From NCBI GenBank assembly GCA_017399915.1, contig JAFQAS010000065.1, positions 276,624 through 340,623 on the forward strand: a stretch of 64,000 nucleotides of DNA, given 5' to 3'. The notes below the pieces were generated by a model. That model made no database searches and had not been told where the DNA came from. It saw only the letters and a program-made list of their open reading frames with translations. How positions within the stretch are numbered: position 1 is the stretch's first letter; each line of letters starts with the position of its first letter. Positions 33,370 through 42,392 of this stretch are shown here, one piece after another. The DNA comes from Muribaculaceae bacterium. Lineage in GTDB: Bacteria > Bacteroidota > Bacteroidia > Bacteroidales > Muribaculaceae. Made by a program: the position numbers and the translations under genes.

Positions 33370-33407
33370 TTTACTTTTTGTCCCTTCCTAACTCCAATCA
33401 TTCTAAA
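33370..33407. repeat. 38-bp direct repeat, right copy
   Basis: Identical to 32764-32801, 606 bp away. It sits 62 bp beyond the right inverted repeat, whereas the left copy touches its inverted repeat. Confidence 0.92.
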
Positions 33408-33446
33408 AGACAGATGACAACAAAAAAACATTATGAATCCCAAAGG

Positions 33447-33464
33447 GGTCAACGAGGCTTGACC
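33447..33464 (-). terminator. Weak hairpin after thyA
   Basis: GGTCAA/TTGACC stem just past the thyA stop on the minus strand, without a direct T run. It may be a terminator or a processing site. Confidence 0.3.
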
Positions 33465-33484
33465 GAGTTAATTATGCATTAAAA

Positions 33485-34279
33485 TTAGACTGCTACGATG
33501 CCTTTGATGTGGGGGTGTGGGTCGTAATCTTCGAGGGAGAAGTCTTCGTATTTGAAATCAAATATATTTTTCACGTCGGGATTAATTACCATGCGAGGCA
33601 ATTTGCGTGGTTCGCGCGATAATTGTTCTTGAATCTGCTCAAAGTGGTTGTTATAGATATGAGCATCGCCAAGAGTGTGGACAAAATCGCCCACTTCAAG
33701 GCCGGTCACTTGTGCCACCATCATGAGCAATAGTGCATAAGATGCGATATTGAACGGCACTCCGAGGAATGTGTCGGCACTTCGTTGGTAGAGCTGAAGG
33801 CTCAACTTACCATCGGCCACATAGAATTGGAAGAATGCATGACAAGGAGGCAAATTCATATTGGGCAGATCAGCCACATTCCATGCGCTCACAATGATGC
33901 GACGCGAATCGGGGTTATTTTTAATTGTTTCGATCACTTCCGAAATTTGGTCGATATGTCCTCCATTATAATCGGGCCATGAACGCCATTGATAGCCATA
34001 GATATGACCAAGGTCGCCATTTTCATCGGCCCACTCATTCCATATTCTCACACCGTTTTCTTGAAGATACTTTGCATTTGTATCCCCTTTGAGGAACCAC
34101 AACAATTCATGAATGATTGATTTGAGGTGTAGTTTCTTTGTGGTGAGCAATGGGAAACCATCGGCAAGATTAAAACGCATTTGATAACCAAATACGCTAC
34201 GAGTTCCGGTACCGGTGCGGTCACTCTTTTGAGTGCCATGTTCCATTATATGATTTAGGAGGTCGAGATACTGTTTCAT
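33485..34279 (-). CDS. thyA: Thymidylate synthase
   Basis: Makes dTMP from dUMP using methylene-tetrahydrofolate, which is oxidised to dihydrofolate. 264 residues, the same length as the classical enzyme. Motifs: [18 protein letters not shown] near 19-36, catalytic Cys146 in [31 protein letters not shown], and [12 protein letters not shown]. The end is GIVAV where APVAV is usual, a small change at the C-terminus. Promoter element TATCTTTG is at 34305-34312. folA lies downstream beyond the inserted cassette. Confidence 0.96.
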   Translation of the reverse strand: MKQYLDLLNHIMEHGTQKSDRTGTGTRSVFGYQMRFNLADGFPLLTTKKLHLKSIIHELLWFLKGDTNAKYLQENGVRIWNEWADENGDLGHIYGYQWRSWPDYNGGHIDQISEVIETIKNNPDSRRIIVSAWNVADLPNMNLPPCHAFFQFYVADGKLSLQLYQRSADTFLGVPFNIASYALLLMMVAQVTGLEVGDFVHTLGDAHIYNNHFEQIQEQLSREPRKLPRMVINPDVKNIFDFKYEDFSLEDYDPHPHIKGIVAV

Positions 34280-34304
34280 GAGATTGGAGGGTTATAATTT
34301 TCTA

Positions 34305-34312
34305 CAAAGATA
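34305..34312 (-). promoter_or_regulatory. -7 promoter element (TATCTTTG) of thyA
   Basis: Minus-strand TATCTTTG 26 bp upstream of the thyA ATG. Confidence 0.65.
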
Positions 34313-34350
34313 GTATTTAAAGAGGAAAAAGGAAAGAGAAAAAAGGGAAA

Positions 34351-34467
34351 TTAAGATTTGACATCGTCAAAATACAACTTACGTTTTAAAAACGATTTCA
34401 AAATACTTATAATTTGCTCAAAAAAAGCATTGAGAGGTTCTTTCTTGCTTTTTTCTATCAAACTCAT
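34351..34467 (-). CDS. Possible small protein directly after the sugar kinase
   Basis: An ATG abuts the stop of the kinase gene (stop at 34468-34470, ATG at 34465-34467) and opens a 38-codon frame: MSLIEKSKKEPLNAFFEQII, then a basic helix ending KRKLYFDDVKS. It could form a short amphipathic helix and be translated by coupling with the kinase gene. It matches no family I recognise and may be chance. Confidence 0.35.
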   Translation of the reverse strand: MSLIEKSKKEPLNAFFEQIISILKSFLKRKLYFDDVKS

Positions 34468-35316
34468 TTATATAGCCCCTTCGTGAGTACATGTTGTGGC
34501 TGAAATGGCTACTGCCTGACGGTGCGCTTCAACAACAGTTTTACCTTGTAGCAAGGTGGCAACAAATGCGGCAGTAAACGAATCTCCAGCCCCGACGGTG
34601 TCAACCACCTCTACTTGTGGCGTTGGTTCAAAATTCACTTCGCCGTCATAATACACCCTACTACCCTTTTCGCCACAAGTGACAATTACGATTTTTATAT
34701 CATAAAGTTGCTGTAACTTAGCCGCAAATGAGTCATCAGCCAATGAGATAGCCCCAAACATATCTTTAAGAACCACCAATTCCTCGTCATTGAGTTTCAA
34801 TATATTGCAATGTTCGAGCGACCACTCGATAATCTCACGACTATAATAGTGCTGACGTAGGTTGATATCAAATACCTTTAAGCATGTGGAGGGCAAGGAT
34901 TCGATAAATTGAATTATAGTGTGGCGAGAAATTGTGCTTCGTTGTGCAAGCGAACCGAAACACACTGCAGTCGCTTGAGATGCCAATTCCTTTAATTCGT
35001 TGCTATATGGGATATTATCCCATGCCACATTTTCAACTATCTCATATGAGGGGATCCCTTTATCGTCGACCGACACGTTGACCACACCGGTTGGTGCATC
35101 AACAACCGAGATATGTGAAGCTATGCCATGAGCTTCCAACTCTTTTACAATATCTTTCCCCTGAGCATCATCGCCAACGGCACTCACAATTACCCCTCGA
35201 TAGCCAAATTGGCTCACATGATAGGCAAAATTAGCAGGAGCTCCACCCAATTGACGCCCTTGTGGGAGCATATCCCACAACACCTCACCAAAACCAATTA
35301 TTAATTCATAATTCAT
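34468..35316 (-). CDS. PfkB-family carbohydrate kinase (fructokinase-like)
   Basis: A 282-residue sugar kinase of the ribokinase/PfkB fold. The N-terminus IIGFGEVLWDMLPQGRQLGGAPANFAYH holds the sugar-binding GGAPANFA typical of fructokinases. The C-terminal anion hole and catalytic Asp are in DTVGAGDSFTAAF near 238-250. It ends soon after (ISATTCTHEGAI), slightly short for the family. Substrate is probably fructose; this is inferred from the motif class. Upstream are the tandem repeats and the four-helix-bundle cassette, which separate it from the pseudouridine synthase gene. Confidence 0.88.
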   Translation of the reverse strand: MNYELIIGFGEVLWDMLPQGRQLGGAPANFAYHVSQFGYRGVIVSAVGDDAQGKDIVKELEAHGIASHISVVDAPTGVVNVSVDDKGIPSYEIVENVAWDNIPYSNELKELASQATAVCFGSLAQRSTISRHTIIQFIESLPSTCLKVFDINLRQHYYSREIIEWSLEHCNILKLNDEELVVLKDMFGAISLADDSFAAKLQQLYDIKIVIVTCGEKGSRVYYDGEVNFEPTPQVEVVDTVGAGDSFTAAFVATLLQGKTVVEAHRQAVAISATTCTHEGAI

Positions 35317-35333
35317 AATGCATAATTCATAAT
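35310..35333. repeat. 24-bp inverted repeat, left copy
   Basis: Exact reverse complement of 35896-35919; the two bracket the four-helix-bundle gene. The unit is AT-rich with core ATAATGCATAATTC. It overlaps the first codons of the sugar kinase gene. Confidence 0.85.
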
Positions 35334-35475
35334 TAACTATTTGCTATTATTAATGCATAATTCATAATTAACTATCTGCTATTATTAATGCATAATTCAT
35401 AATTAACTATTTACTATTATTAATGCATAATTCACAATTAACTATTTGCTATTATTAATGCATAATTCATAATGC
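35319..35475. repeat. Tandem array, four and a half units of 35 bp
   Basis: Units start at 35319, 35354, 35389 and 35424 with a partial fifth at 35459. Each begins TGCATAATTCA and ends TGCTATTATTAA, with one or no base changes. There are no spacers, so this is not a CRISPR array. Confidence 0.95.
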
Positions 35476-35481
35476 ATTATG

Positions 35482-35856
35482 CTACATATTGCATTGCTTT
35501 TCTTTTGAGGTTTTAATTATTGCAGTGAGCAACTTTATCAATTCAACACAATCTGCTAAAAGGCTACCTGCGCTTGAATTATCTATAAAATTTGTTTCTT
35601 GAAGCAACTCAATCCAATACTCACTTTCGCTTGCCTCTTTTAATGCAACATTCATCTTAGTGATAAAATCGGGGAGAGTCTGAGCTCTTATTGCCTCTTT
35701 TACGTTTGCTCCTATACTCGTTCCACTTCTCAGAAGTTGCTTTGAAATCACATACTCGGCATGCTCTTTACATAAAAATTTATATAAATTTATGCTCCTT
35801 ATAGCAAACAATTTACTTTTATGCACAATAATATTTCCTTCATTATACCCACTCAT
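35482..35856 (-). CDS. Four-helix-bundle (S23-type) protein
   Basis: A 124-residue all-helical protein of the family first found in intervening sequences of 23S rRNA genes. Typical segments: FAIRSINLYKFL, LLRSGTSIGANVKEA near 42-56, DFITKMNVALKEASESEYWIELL near 63-85, and ELIKLLTAIIKTSK near the end. The molecular function is unknown. The gene lies between AT-rich inverted repeats and beside a 35-bp tandem array, between the sugar kinase and pseudouridine synthase genes, and looks like an inserted single-gene cassette. Confidence 0.9.
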   Translation of the reverse strand: MSGYNEGNIIVHKSKLFAIRSINLYKFLCKEHAEYVISKQLLRSGTSIGANVKEAIRAQTLPDFITKMNVALKEASESEYWIELLQETNFIDNSSAGSLLADCVELIKLLTAIIKTSKEKQCNM

Positions 35857-35895
35857 TCCATTATGAATTATAAATTATCACTTGATAAATTATGC

Positions 35896-35919
35896 ATTAT
35901 GAATTATGCATTATGAATT
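35896..35919. repeat. 24-bp inverted repeat, right copy
   Basis: Exact inverted match of 35310-35333. It overlaps the stop codon of the pseudouridine synthase gene (35918-35920). Confidence 0.85.
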
Positions 35920-36841
35920 ACTTGACGATTGAGTCGAATGAAGAGGGAATGGGGGTGGTGAAATTCATCTCTTTGCGAGTGATGGGGTGAATAAAACGGA
36001 GAGTTTGTGCATGGAGTGCAAGACGACGTATGGGGCTTGTTTTTGCACCATATTTGCGGTCGCCAACGATGGGGTGACCGAGGTCTTTCATATGCACACG
36101 GATTTGATTTTTGCGACCGGTGTCGAGTTCCACCTCAAGCAAGGTATATCCGTTTTTGCATTTTAGTGTTTTATAGCGAGTTACCGCAAGTTGACCTTCT
36201 TCGGGGTTTTCGGTTGAATATACTTCAAACTGAGTATTCTCGGCAAGATAGCTTTTTATAGTGCCCTCTGCCTCTTCTACTTTACCCTCTACAACAGCCA
36301 AATATTTGCGATTAAGCACCATATTATTCCAATTGTGCTGCATCGCATCTTTTGCCTCGATGCTTTTAGCAAACATCATCAACCCCGAGGTGTCGCGGTC
36401 GAGACGATGCACAATGAAAATCTTGTTTCGCGGATCTTGCCATTTCACATAATCGCGCACAATTGAATAGGCAGTACCTTCTTTCACCTTGTCGGTGCCC
36501 ATCGAGAGCAAGCCATAGCCTTTGTTTATCACAACAATATCTTCGTCTTCATAGACTAATTGTATGCGACGATGATAAAACACCTGAAATTCGCGCGAAA
36601 GATTCACCTTCACCTCATCACCGGGGTGCAACTCGGTGTTAAACTGAGTGAGAGGCACGTTGTTTACCGCCACTTGGTTATGCTTGAGATAATCTTTTAC
36701 GGTAACACGTTTGCGCTGAGGCATCGATTCAAAAAGGAATGGCAACAACGTTGTTTCGGCCTTTACTTGATATGTTTCAATCACATCGGGGCGAAATCGT
36801 TGGCGCTCGGCACCGGGTTTATGTGGTAGTTTTTTTGCCAT
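35918..36841 (-). CDS. RluA-family pseudouridine synthase
   Basis: Converts uridine to pseudouridine in rRNA or tRNA. 307 residues. Residues about 30-95 form an S4-like RNA-binding part (KRVTVKDYLKHNQVAVNN). The catalytic motif HRLDRDTSGLMMFA is near 145-158 with the Asp of RLD(R)D. DTGRKNQIRVHM and LGHPIVGDRKYG are family motifs. The exact target base cannot be told from sequence. It starts 5 bp after the topA stop, so the two are in one operon. The end is reshaped by the inserted repeat, so the C-terminal Val-Lys may not be the ancestral one. Confidence 0.92.
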   Translation of the reverse strand: MAKKLPHKPGAERQRFRPDVIETYQVKAETTLLPFLFESMPQRKRVTVKDYLKHNQVAVNNVPLTQFNTELHPGDEVKVNLSREFQVFYHRRIQLVYEDEDIVVINKGYGLLSMGTDKVKEGTAYSIVRDYVKWQDPRNKIFIVHRLDRDTSGLMMFAKSIEAKDAMQHNWNNMVLNRKYLAVVEGKVEEAEGTIKSYLAENTQFEVYSTENPEEGQLAVTRYKTLKCKNGYTLLEVELDTGRKNQIRVHMKDLGHPIVGDRKYGAKTSPIRRLALHAQTLRFIHPITRKEMNFTTPIPSSFDSIVK

Positions 36842-36846
36842 AGAGA

Positions 36847-39189
36847 TTAAGCTTTTTTACGCACTGTCACACGGCGACGAGTAGTGGTTTTCTTTGGTGC
36901 AGAGTCTTGCGCCTCGATAATTTCCTTACACTCTTCAAGGGTGAGGTTGGCAGGATCTTTCACTGTTTTAGGTATCTTATAATTTGATTTTTTATATGCG
37001 ATATAGATACCATAACGGCCATTGAGGATTTGCAAGTCGGCATCTTCAGCAAATGTTTTCACCACCTTCTTTGTTTCAGCATCGCGTTTAGCCACGATTA
37101 ACTGCACCGCTTCTTCAAGGGTGATAGCCGCCGGAGCATAATCCTTTGGAATAGACACAAATTTATTGTCGTGCTTAATATATGGTCCAAATCGGCCTAT
37201 AGCCACTGTCACATCTTTATCTTCATATTCGCCAATGGTGCGAGGGAATTCAAACAACTTCAATGCCTCTTCGAGAGTGATGGTAGAAACCGATTGCCCC
37301 TTCAAAAGCGATGCAAATTGAGGCTTTTCTTCGGTGTCGCCCTCGCCAAGTTGCACAAGCGGGCCAAATCGACCGATTTTCACCGATACAGGTTTACCTG
37401 TTTTAGGATCAACACCCAACTGGCGTTCGCCCACTTTGTGTTCGAGTCGCATATTCATCGCCTCTTCCACTCCGGGGTGGAACATTTTATAGAATGAGCT
37501 TATCTCATCGTTCCATTGCAATTTACCCTCGGCCACATCGTCGAATTTCTCTTCCACATTGGCAGTGAAGTTATAATCGAGAATATTGGGGAAATATTTG
37601 GTCAAGAATTCGTTTACCACCACACCTATGTCGGTAGGGATAAGTTTGCCTTTATCGGCACCTACTGTTTCGCTCTTAGTGCGAGCCGAAATTTTACCGG
37701 CTTTGAGTGTAAGAGTGATAAACTCACGTTTTTCGCCTTGTTTGTCGCCTTTTTCCACATACTCGCGTTGTTGGATTGTAGAAATTGTAGGCGCATATGT
37801 TGACGGACGGCCTATTCCCAATTCTTCCATTTTCTTCACAAGCGAAGCCTCGGTGTAGCGAATGGGTTGTTGTGTGAATCGTTGTGTCGCCACCATTGAA
37901 TTGTTTTGAAGGCTATCGCCCACCATCATTTTGGGCAACATTCCTTCGGCTTCACTTTCGGCATTATCGTCGTCGTGACCTTCGATATATACATTTAAGA
38001 ACCCGTCAAACTTAATTACCTCACCGGTTGCAGTGAAATGTTCGCTACGAGTTGATGGCAAAATGTCGATAGTAGTCTTTTCGAGTTCGGCATCGGCCAT
38101 TTGCGATGCAATGGTACGTTTCCAGATAAGCGCATAAAGGCGTTTTTCTTGCGCTGTGCCTTCGATTGTATGCTTATCGATATAAGTTGGTCTAATTGCT
38201 TCGTGAGCCTCTTGCGCACCTTTAGAATTGGTGTGATAGCGACGCACTTTGAGATATTGCTCTCCAAGCTTGTCTTTAATCTCGGCCGATATAGTGTTAA
38301 TAGCAAGCGACGACAGGTTTACCGAGTCGGTACGCATATATGTGATATGCCCTGCTTCATAAAGGCGTTGAGCCACCATCATAGTTTGCGACACGGTGAA
38401 ACTGAGTTTACGCGATGCTTCTTGTTGCAATGTTGATGTAGTAAAGGGGGGTGCGGGAGATTTTTTCACCGGTTTCACGGTCACATCGCCCACTTTATAT
38501 GTAGCACTGATGCAGTCGCTAAGGAATTCGCGCGCTTCTTGCTCGCTTTGCAGTCTTTTCGACAACTCAGCTTTCACTTCTGCACCATCGGCAGTAGAGA
38601 ACACTGCGCTCACTCTGAAATATGGCTCTGATTTAAATGCCTTAATCTCTTCTTCGCGTTCAACAATAAGGCGCACAGCCACCGATTGCACACGTCCGGC
38701 TGAGAGCGCAGGTTTGATTTTCTTCCACAACACCGGAGAAAGTTCAAACCCCACAATACGGTCGAGCACACGACGTGCTTGTTGCGCATCGACAAGGTTC
38801 ATATCAATCGAACGTGGTGTTTCGATAGCCTTGAGAATAGCATTCTTAGTGATTTCGTGGAACACGATGCGACGAGTATTTTCGGGTTTAAGATCGAGCA
38901 CTTCATAAAGGTGCCAAGAAATAGCCTCCCCTTCACGGTCCTCATCGGAAGCGAGCCACACCATTTGTGCCTCACTTGCCATTTTTTTCAACGTTGCCAC
39001 TAATTCTTTTTTGTCGGCGGGAATTTCATAAATAGGTTCGAAATTATTTTCGACATCAATACTGAAATTCTTTTTGCGCAAATCACGGATATGTCCGTAA
39101 CTCGACATTACTTTATATTCTTTTCCAAGGAATTTCTCAATAGTTTTAGCCTTGGCTGGTGATTCGACTATTACAAGATTTTTCAGCAT
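36847..39189 (-). CDS. topA: DNA topoisomerase I
   Basis: Type IA topoisomerase that relaxes negative supercoils. 780 residues. The Toprim domain at 1-140 includes IVESPAKAKTIEKFLG and the metal site SDEDREGEA near 82-90. The active-site Tyr is in HITYMRTDSVNLS near residue 290. ELGIGRPSTYAPTI follows near 460. The C-terminus carries three small repeats (KIGRFGPLVQLGEG, AIGRFGPYIKHDN, NGRYGIYIAYKKS) with no zinc cysteines, the usual form in Bacteroidetes, then a Lys/Arg-rich tail. Promoter element TAATTTTG is at 39231-39238. It leads the topA-pseudouridine synthase operon. Confidence 0.96.
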   Translation of the reverse strand: MLKNLVIVESPAKAKTIEKFLGKEYKVMSSYGHIRDLRKKNFSIDVENNFEPIYEIPADKKELVATLKKMASEAQMVWLASDEDREGEAISWHLYEVLDLKPENTRRIVFHEITKNAILKAIETPRSIDMNLVDAQQARRVLDRIVGFELSPVLWKKIKPALSAGRVQSVAVRLIVEREEEIKAFKSEPYFRVSAVFSTADGAEVKAELSKRLQSEQEAREFLSDCISATYKVGDVTVKPVKKSPAPPFTTSTLQQEASRKLSFTVSQTMMVAQRLYEAGHITYMRTDSVNLSSLAINTISAEIKDKLGEQYLKVRRYHTNSKGAQEAHEAIRPTYIDKHTIEGTAQEKRLYALIWKRTIASQMADAELEKTTIDILPSTRSEHFTATGEVIKFDGFLNVYIEGHDDDNAESEAEGMLPKMMVGDSLQNNSMVATQRFTQQPIRYTEASLVKKMEELGIGRPSTYAPTISTIQQREYVEKGDKQGEKREFITLTLKAGKISARTKSETVGADKGKLIPTDIGVVVNEFLTKYFPNILDYNFTANVEEKFDDVAEGKLQWNDEISSFYKMFHPGVEEAMNMRLEHKVGERQLGVDPKTGKPVSVKIGRFGPLVQLGEGDTEEKPQFASLLKGQSVSTITLEEALKLFEFPRTIGEYEDKDVTVAIGRFGPYIKHDNKFVSIPKDYAPAAITLEEAVQLIVAKRDAETKKVVKTFAEDADLQILNGRYGIYIAYKKSNYKIPKTVKDPANLTLEECKEIIEAQDSAPKKTTTRRRVTVRKKA

Positions 39190-39230
39190 ATATTTTTCCT
39201 ATTTTAATCCATTTTTATTTTTTCGACCGA

Positions 39231-39238
39231 CAAAATTA
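39231..39238 (-). promoter_or_regulatory. -7 promoter element (TAATTTTG) of topA
   Basis: Minus-strand TAATTTTG 42 bp before the topA ATG. Confidence 0.5.
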
Positions 39239-39363
39239 GAAAAAAGAAATCATATAGCCACAATTATCAAGTAATTATCGCTCATTTTTTAACATTGTTT
39301 TCCCATATTAGGGGATTTTTCGACCAAAATACACATTAATATATAAGAAAACTTCATTTTTCG

Positions 39364-39404
39364 ACAAAAAATAATGCGATGTGTCGCTATTGTGACACAT
39401 CGCA
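39364..39404 (-). terminator. Terminator of secDF
   Basis: 11-bp stem TGCGATGTGTC/GACACATCGCA (39375-39404) followed on the minus strand by ATTATTTTTTG. Confidence 0.9.
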
Positions 39405-39433
39405 CTAATATGGAAGTTAAAAGAAACTATTTC

Positions 39434-42337
39434 TTATTTTTTAGCATTCTTTTTTGCGTTACGACGGCTGTCGGTGAGATAAGCAACAGGTGATGCTACG
39501 AACATTGTAGCAAGAGTACCGATAATCACACCAAGCAACATTGCAAATACGAAGCTGCGGATTGAATCACCACCAAGAATGAAGATACAAAGCAATACAA
39601 GTAATGTTGTACCTGAAGTCATCACTGTACGACCCAATGTAGAGTTGATTGAGTTGTTCATATTAGTGAAGAAGTCTTGTTTTGGATATAGACCGATATT
39701 CTCACGCACACGGTCAAATACCACCACAGTATCGTTGATTTGGTAACCAATGATTGTCAAAATCGCAGCGATAAAGTTTTGGTCAACTTCCATTGCGAAT
39801 GGAAGAACACCCCAACAGAGTGAGTAAATACCAATAATAGCAAATGCAGTAAACGCTACGGCAGCAAGAGCACCGAATGAGAATGCTACATTACGGAAAC
39901 GAAGCAAGATGTAGAGGAACATTGCGATAAGTGACAGAGCTACTGCAATGATAGCCTCAGAGCGCATTTCATCGGCCACAGTAGGACCTACTTTTTGTGA
40001 ACTGATGATACCTTGGCTTGCGTCGGTTGTAGAGAACTCTTTCGCAGTCATGCCTTGACGAAGGTATGGGTTCAATACTTTAAACAACTTGTCGGTAATT
40101 TCTTGGTCTACGCTTGCGCCTTCTTCATTAATCTTGTAGTTGGTTGAGATACGCACTTGGTTTGAATTCTCAATTGTGATAACAGAAACTGTTGAATTAG
40201 GGAATTCTGTTGTAAGTTTACCTTGAATTTCTACAGGATCAACTGATTTTTCAAATTTAGCCACATAGTTGCGACCACCCGAGAAGTCAATACCTTGGTT
40301 AAGACCACGGAGAACGAGTGAACCAACCATTACAGCAATAATGATTGCTACAATAGTGAAGGCAACTTTGCGAGCGCCGAGGAAGTTGTATTTAGCGTTT
40401 GTAAATACGTTTTTAGAAATAGCAGTAGTGAATGTAAGGTTTTGGATAGCTTTTGTTTTACCCCACCACACAAACACGATGCGGCTCAAATATACTGCAG
40501 TGAAGAATGAACATACGATACCGATAATCAATGTTGTTGCGAAACCTTTGATAGGACCTGAACCGAAGTACATCAAAATCACAGCAGTGATGATTGAAGT
40601 CAAGTTTGAGTCGAAGATTGCAGAGAATGCGTTGCTATAACCATCGGCGATAGCGGCACGAACACCCTTACCTGCTCGAAGTTCTTCTTTTGTACGTTCG
40701 AAGATAAGCACGTTGGCGTCAACTGCCATACCAAGAGCAAGCACGATACCGGCAATACCCGACATTGTCAATACTGCTTGGAATGATGACAAGATACCTA
40801 CTGTGAAGAACAAGTTAAGAATCAATGCGATATTTGCGACCATACCGGGGATTACTCCATAGTATGCCATCATAAAGATCATCAACAACACGAGAGCTAC
40901 GATAAATGAAGTGAAACCAGCGTCGATAGCTTGTTGACCAAGAGATGGACCAATCACCATGTCGCTGATGATATTGATTTTCACATTCATTTTACCACTC
41001 TTCAACACGTTTGCCAAGTCGTTGGCTTCTTCAATAGAGAAATTACCAGTGATTGAAGAACGACCCCCTTCGATAGCATTTTCTACATTAGGAGCAGAAT
41101 ATACACAGCTATCAAGAACGATTGCGATTTGGTTACCAACGTTAGCACCAGTTACACGAGCCCAACCTTTAGCACCTTCGCTATTCATTGTCATTGACAC
41201 ACCTTGACCTTTGAAGTCATCACGTTCGGTGCGTGCATCTACTACACAATCACCATTCAACGCGGGTTTGCCATTAGTTGATTTCAATACATAAAGAGCA
41301 TAACCAAGAACAATTTCATTGCCATCTTTGTCATTGAATTTTTCTTTGTTTACACTCCAACGGAGTTCCATATCGGCAGGAAGGATTTGTTTTGCCTTGC
41401 CGTAGTTAAGAACCGCTTTAACTTTTTCTTGAGTTTCTTCATTGGGCACATAACCTGCGATTGATGCAGCTTGATTGCCGTTAACAAGAAGGCTATCTAA
41501 TGATAGTTTACCTGCATTGATTGAATCAGCTTTATAAGCATTGTTGAGTTGAGCCAACGCATTGAAGGCTGCTCCACGTTCTTCTTGTTTGTAAGCTGTG
41601 TAGAATTCAAGAGCAGCTGATTTAAGCAAGAGGTCGCGAACACGGTCGTGATCTTTTACACCTGGAAGTTCAAGAAGCACTTGACCGTCTTTATCTTGAA
41701 GAACTTGGATATTAGGAGAAACCACACCATATTGGTCAATACGATTACGAAGCACGTTTGATGCTGTTGTCACTTGACCTGCAACCAAATCTTTAAGACC
41801 TTTTTTAGCTGCGTCTTTATTTTTTCCGTCTTTTACATTTTCAAAAGTGAAAATTTTTGAATAATCTGCAGCAGGATTCAATTCACTATATTTATCAACA
41901 AAATTGTTGATGAAATCATTTGAGTTGTTGATTGAATCTTGTTGAGATGCGTAACGGATAGCTTTTTCAAAGTTTTCATCTTTACCATTGATTTTAGCTG
42001 CGCTGCGTACAACTTCGGGCAAGTCCAATTGAATGGTAACGTTCATACCACCTTTAAGGTCAAGACCAAGGTTTACACCCCATTTGCGAGCTTCATTCAA
42101 AGTATAACCAAGATAAACTACTGAGTCACCTTTACTTTTAAGGTATTGGTTATAAGCCTTGTTATAAGTCTCAGATTCTTTACCTTCTTTACCTGCCATC
42201 TTGAGCGCATACTCTTCAGCTTTAGTTTCATAGCTGCTTGATACGAACGAGAATGACATGTAGAAGAGACACACTATCACCATAAAAATGGCAATAATGC
42301 CGGAAACCGTTGTTCCTAATGTTCCTTTACTTTGCAT
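39434..42337 (-). CDS. secDF: Protein translocase subunit SecDF (fused)
   Basis: A 967-residue fusion of SecD and SecF that uses the proton gradient to help pull secreted proteins through SecYEG. The first membrane segment is near 10-30. GVNLGLDLKGGMNVTIQLD near 90-108 is the SecD D1 motif. A large periplasmic P1 part follows, then the SecD membrane block (GMAVDANVLIFERTKEE) and, after about residue 650, the SecF part (NQGIDFSGGRNYVAKF, GYQINDTVVVFDRVREN). Fused SecDF is normal in Bacteroidetes. It is a single-gene unit with element TATATTTG at 42393-42400 and a strong terminator. Confidence 0.96.
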   Translation of the reverse strand: MQSKGTLGTTVSGIIAIFMVIVCLFYMSFSFVSSSYETKAEEYALKMAGKEGKESETYNKAYNQYLKSKGDSVVYLGYTLNEARKWGVNLGLDLKGGMNVTIQLDLPEVVRSAAKINGKDENFEKAIRYASQQDSINNSNDFINNFVDKYSELNPAADYSKIFTFENVKDGKNKDAAKKGLKDLVAGQVTTASNVLRNRIDQYGVVSPNIQVLQDKDGQVLLELPGVKDHDRVRDLLLKSAALEFYTAYKQEERGAAFNALAQLNNAYKADSINAGKLSLDSLLVNGNQAASIAGYVPNEETQEKVKAVLNYGKAKQILPADMELRWSVNKEKFNDKDGNEIVLGYALYVLKSTNGKPALNGDCVVDARTERDDFKGQGVSMTMNSEGAKGWARVTGANVGNQIAIVLDSCVYSAPNVENAIEGGRSSITGNFSIEEANDLANVLKSGKMNVKINIISDMVIGPSLGQQAIDAGFTSFIVALVLLMIFMMAYYGVIPGMVANIALILNLFFTVGILSSFQAVLTMSGIAGIVLALGMAVDANVLIFERTKEELRAGKGVRAAIADGYSNAFSAIFDSNLTSIITAVILMYFGSGPIKGFATTLIIGIVCSFFTAVYLSRIVFVWWGKTKAIQNLTFTTAISKNVFTNAKYNFLGARKVAFTIVAIIIAVMVGSLVLRGLNQGIDFSGGRNYVAKFEKSVDPVEIQGKLTTEFPNSTVSVITIENSNQVRISTNYKINEEGASVDQEITDKLFKVLNPYLRQGMTAKEFSTTDASQGIISSQKVGPTVADEMRSEAIIAVALSLIAMFLYILLRFRNVAFSFGALAAVAFTAFAIIGIYSLCWGVLPFAMEVDQNFIAAILTIIGYQINDTVVVFDRVRENIGLYPKQDFFTNMNNSINSTLGRTVMTSGTTLLVLLCIFILGGDSIRSFVFAMLLGVIIGTLATMFVASPVAYLTDSRRNAKKNAKK

Positions 42338-42392
42338 TTTTAGTTATTATGATTTTAAGTTATTAATATATTTTCGTGTTTATTTCAGCTTG

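Noticed and set aside
32764..33407. Insertion sequence with transposase
   Set aside because: The cassette holds only the GxxExxY gene; no transposase-like catalytic motif or frame is present.
35319..35475. CRISPR array
   Set aside because: The 35-bp units are head-to-tail without spacers, and no cas genes are nearby.
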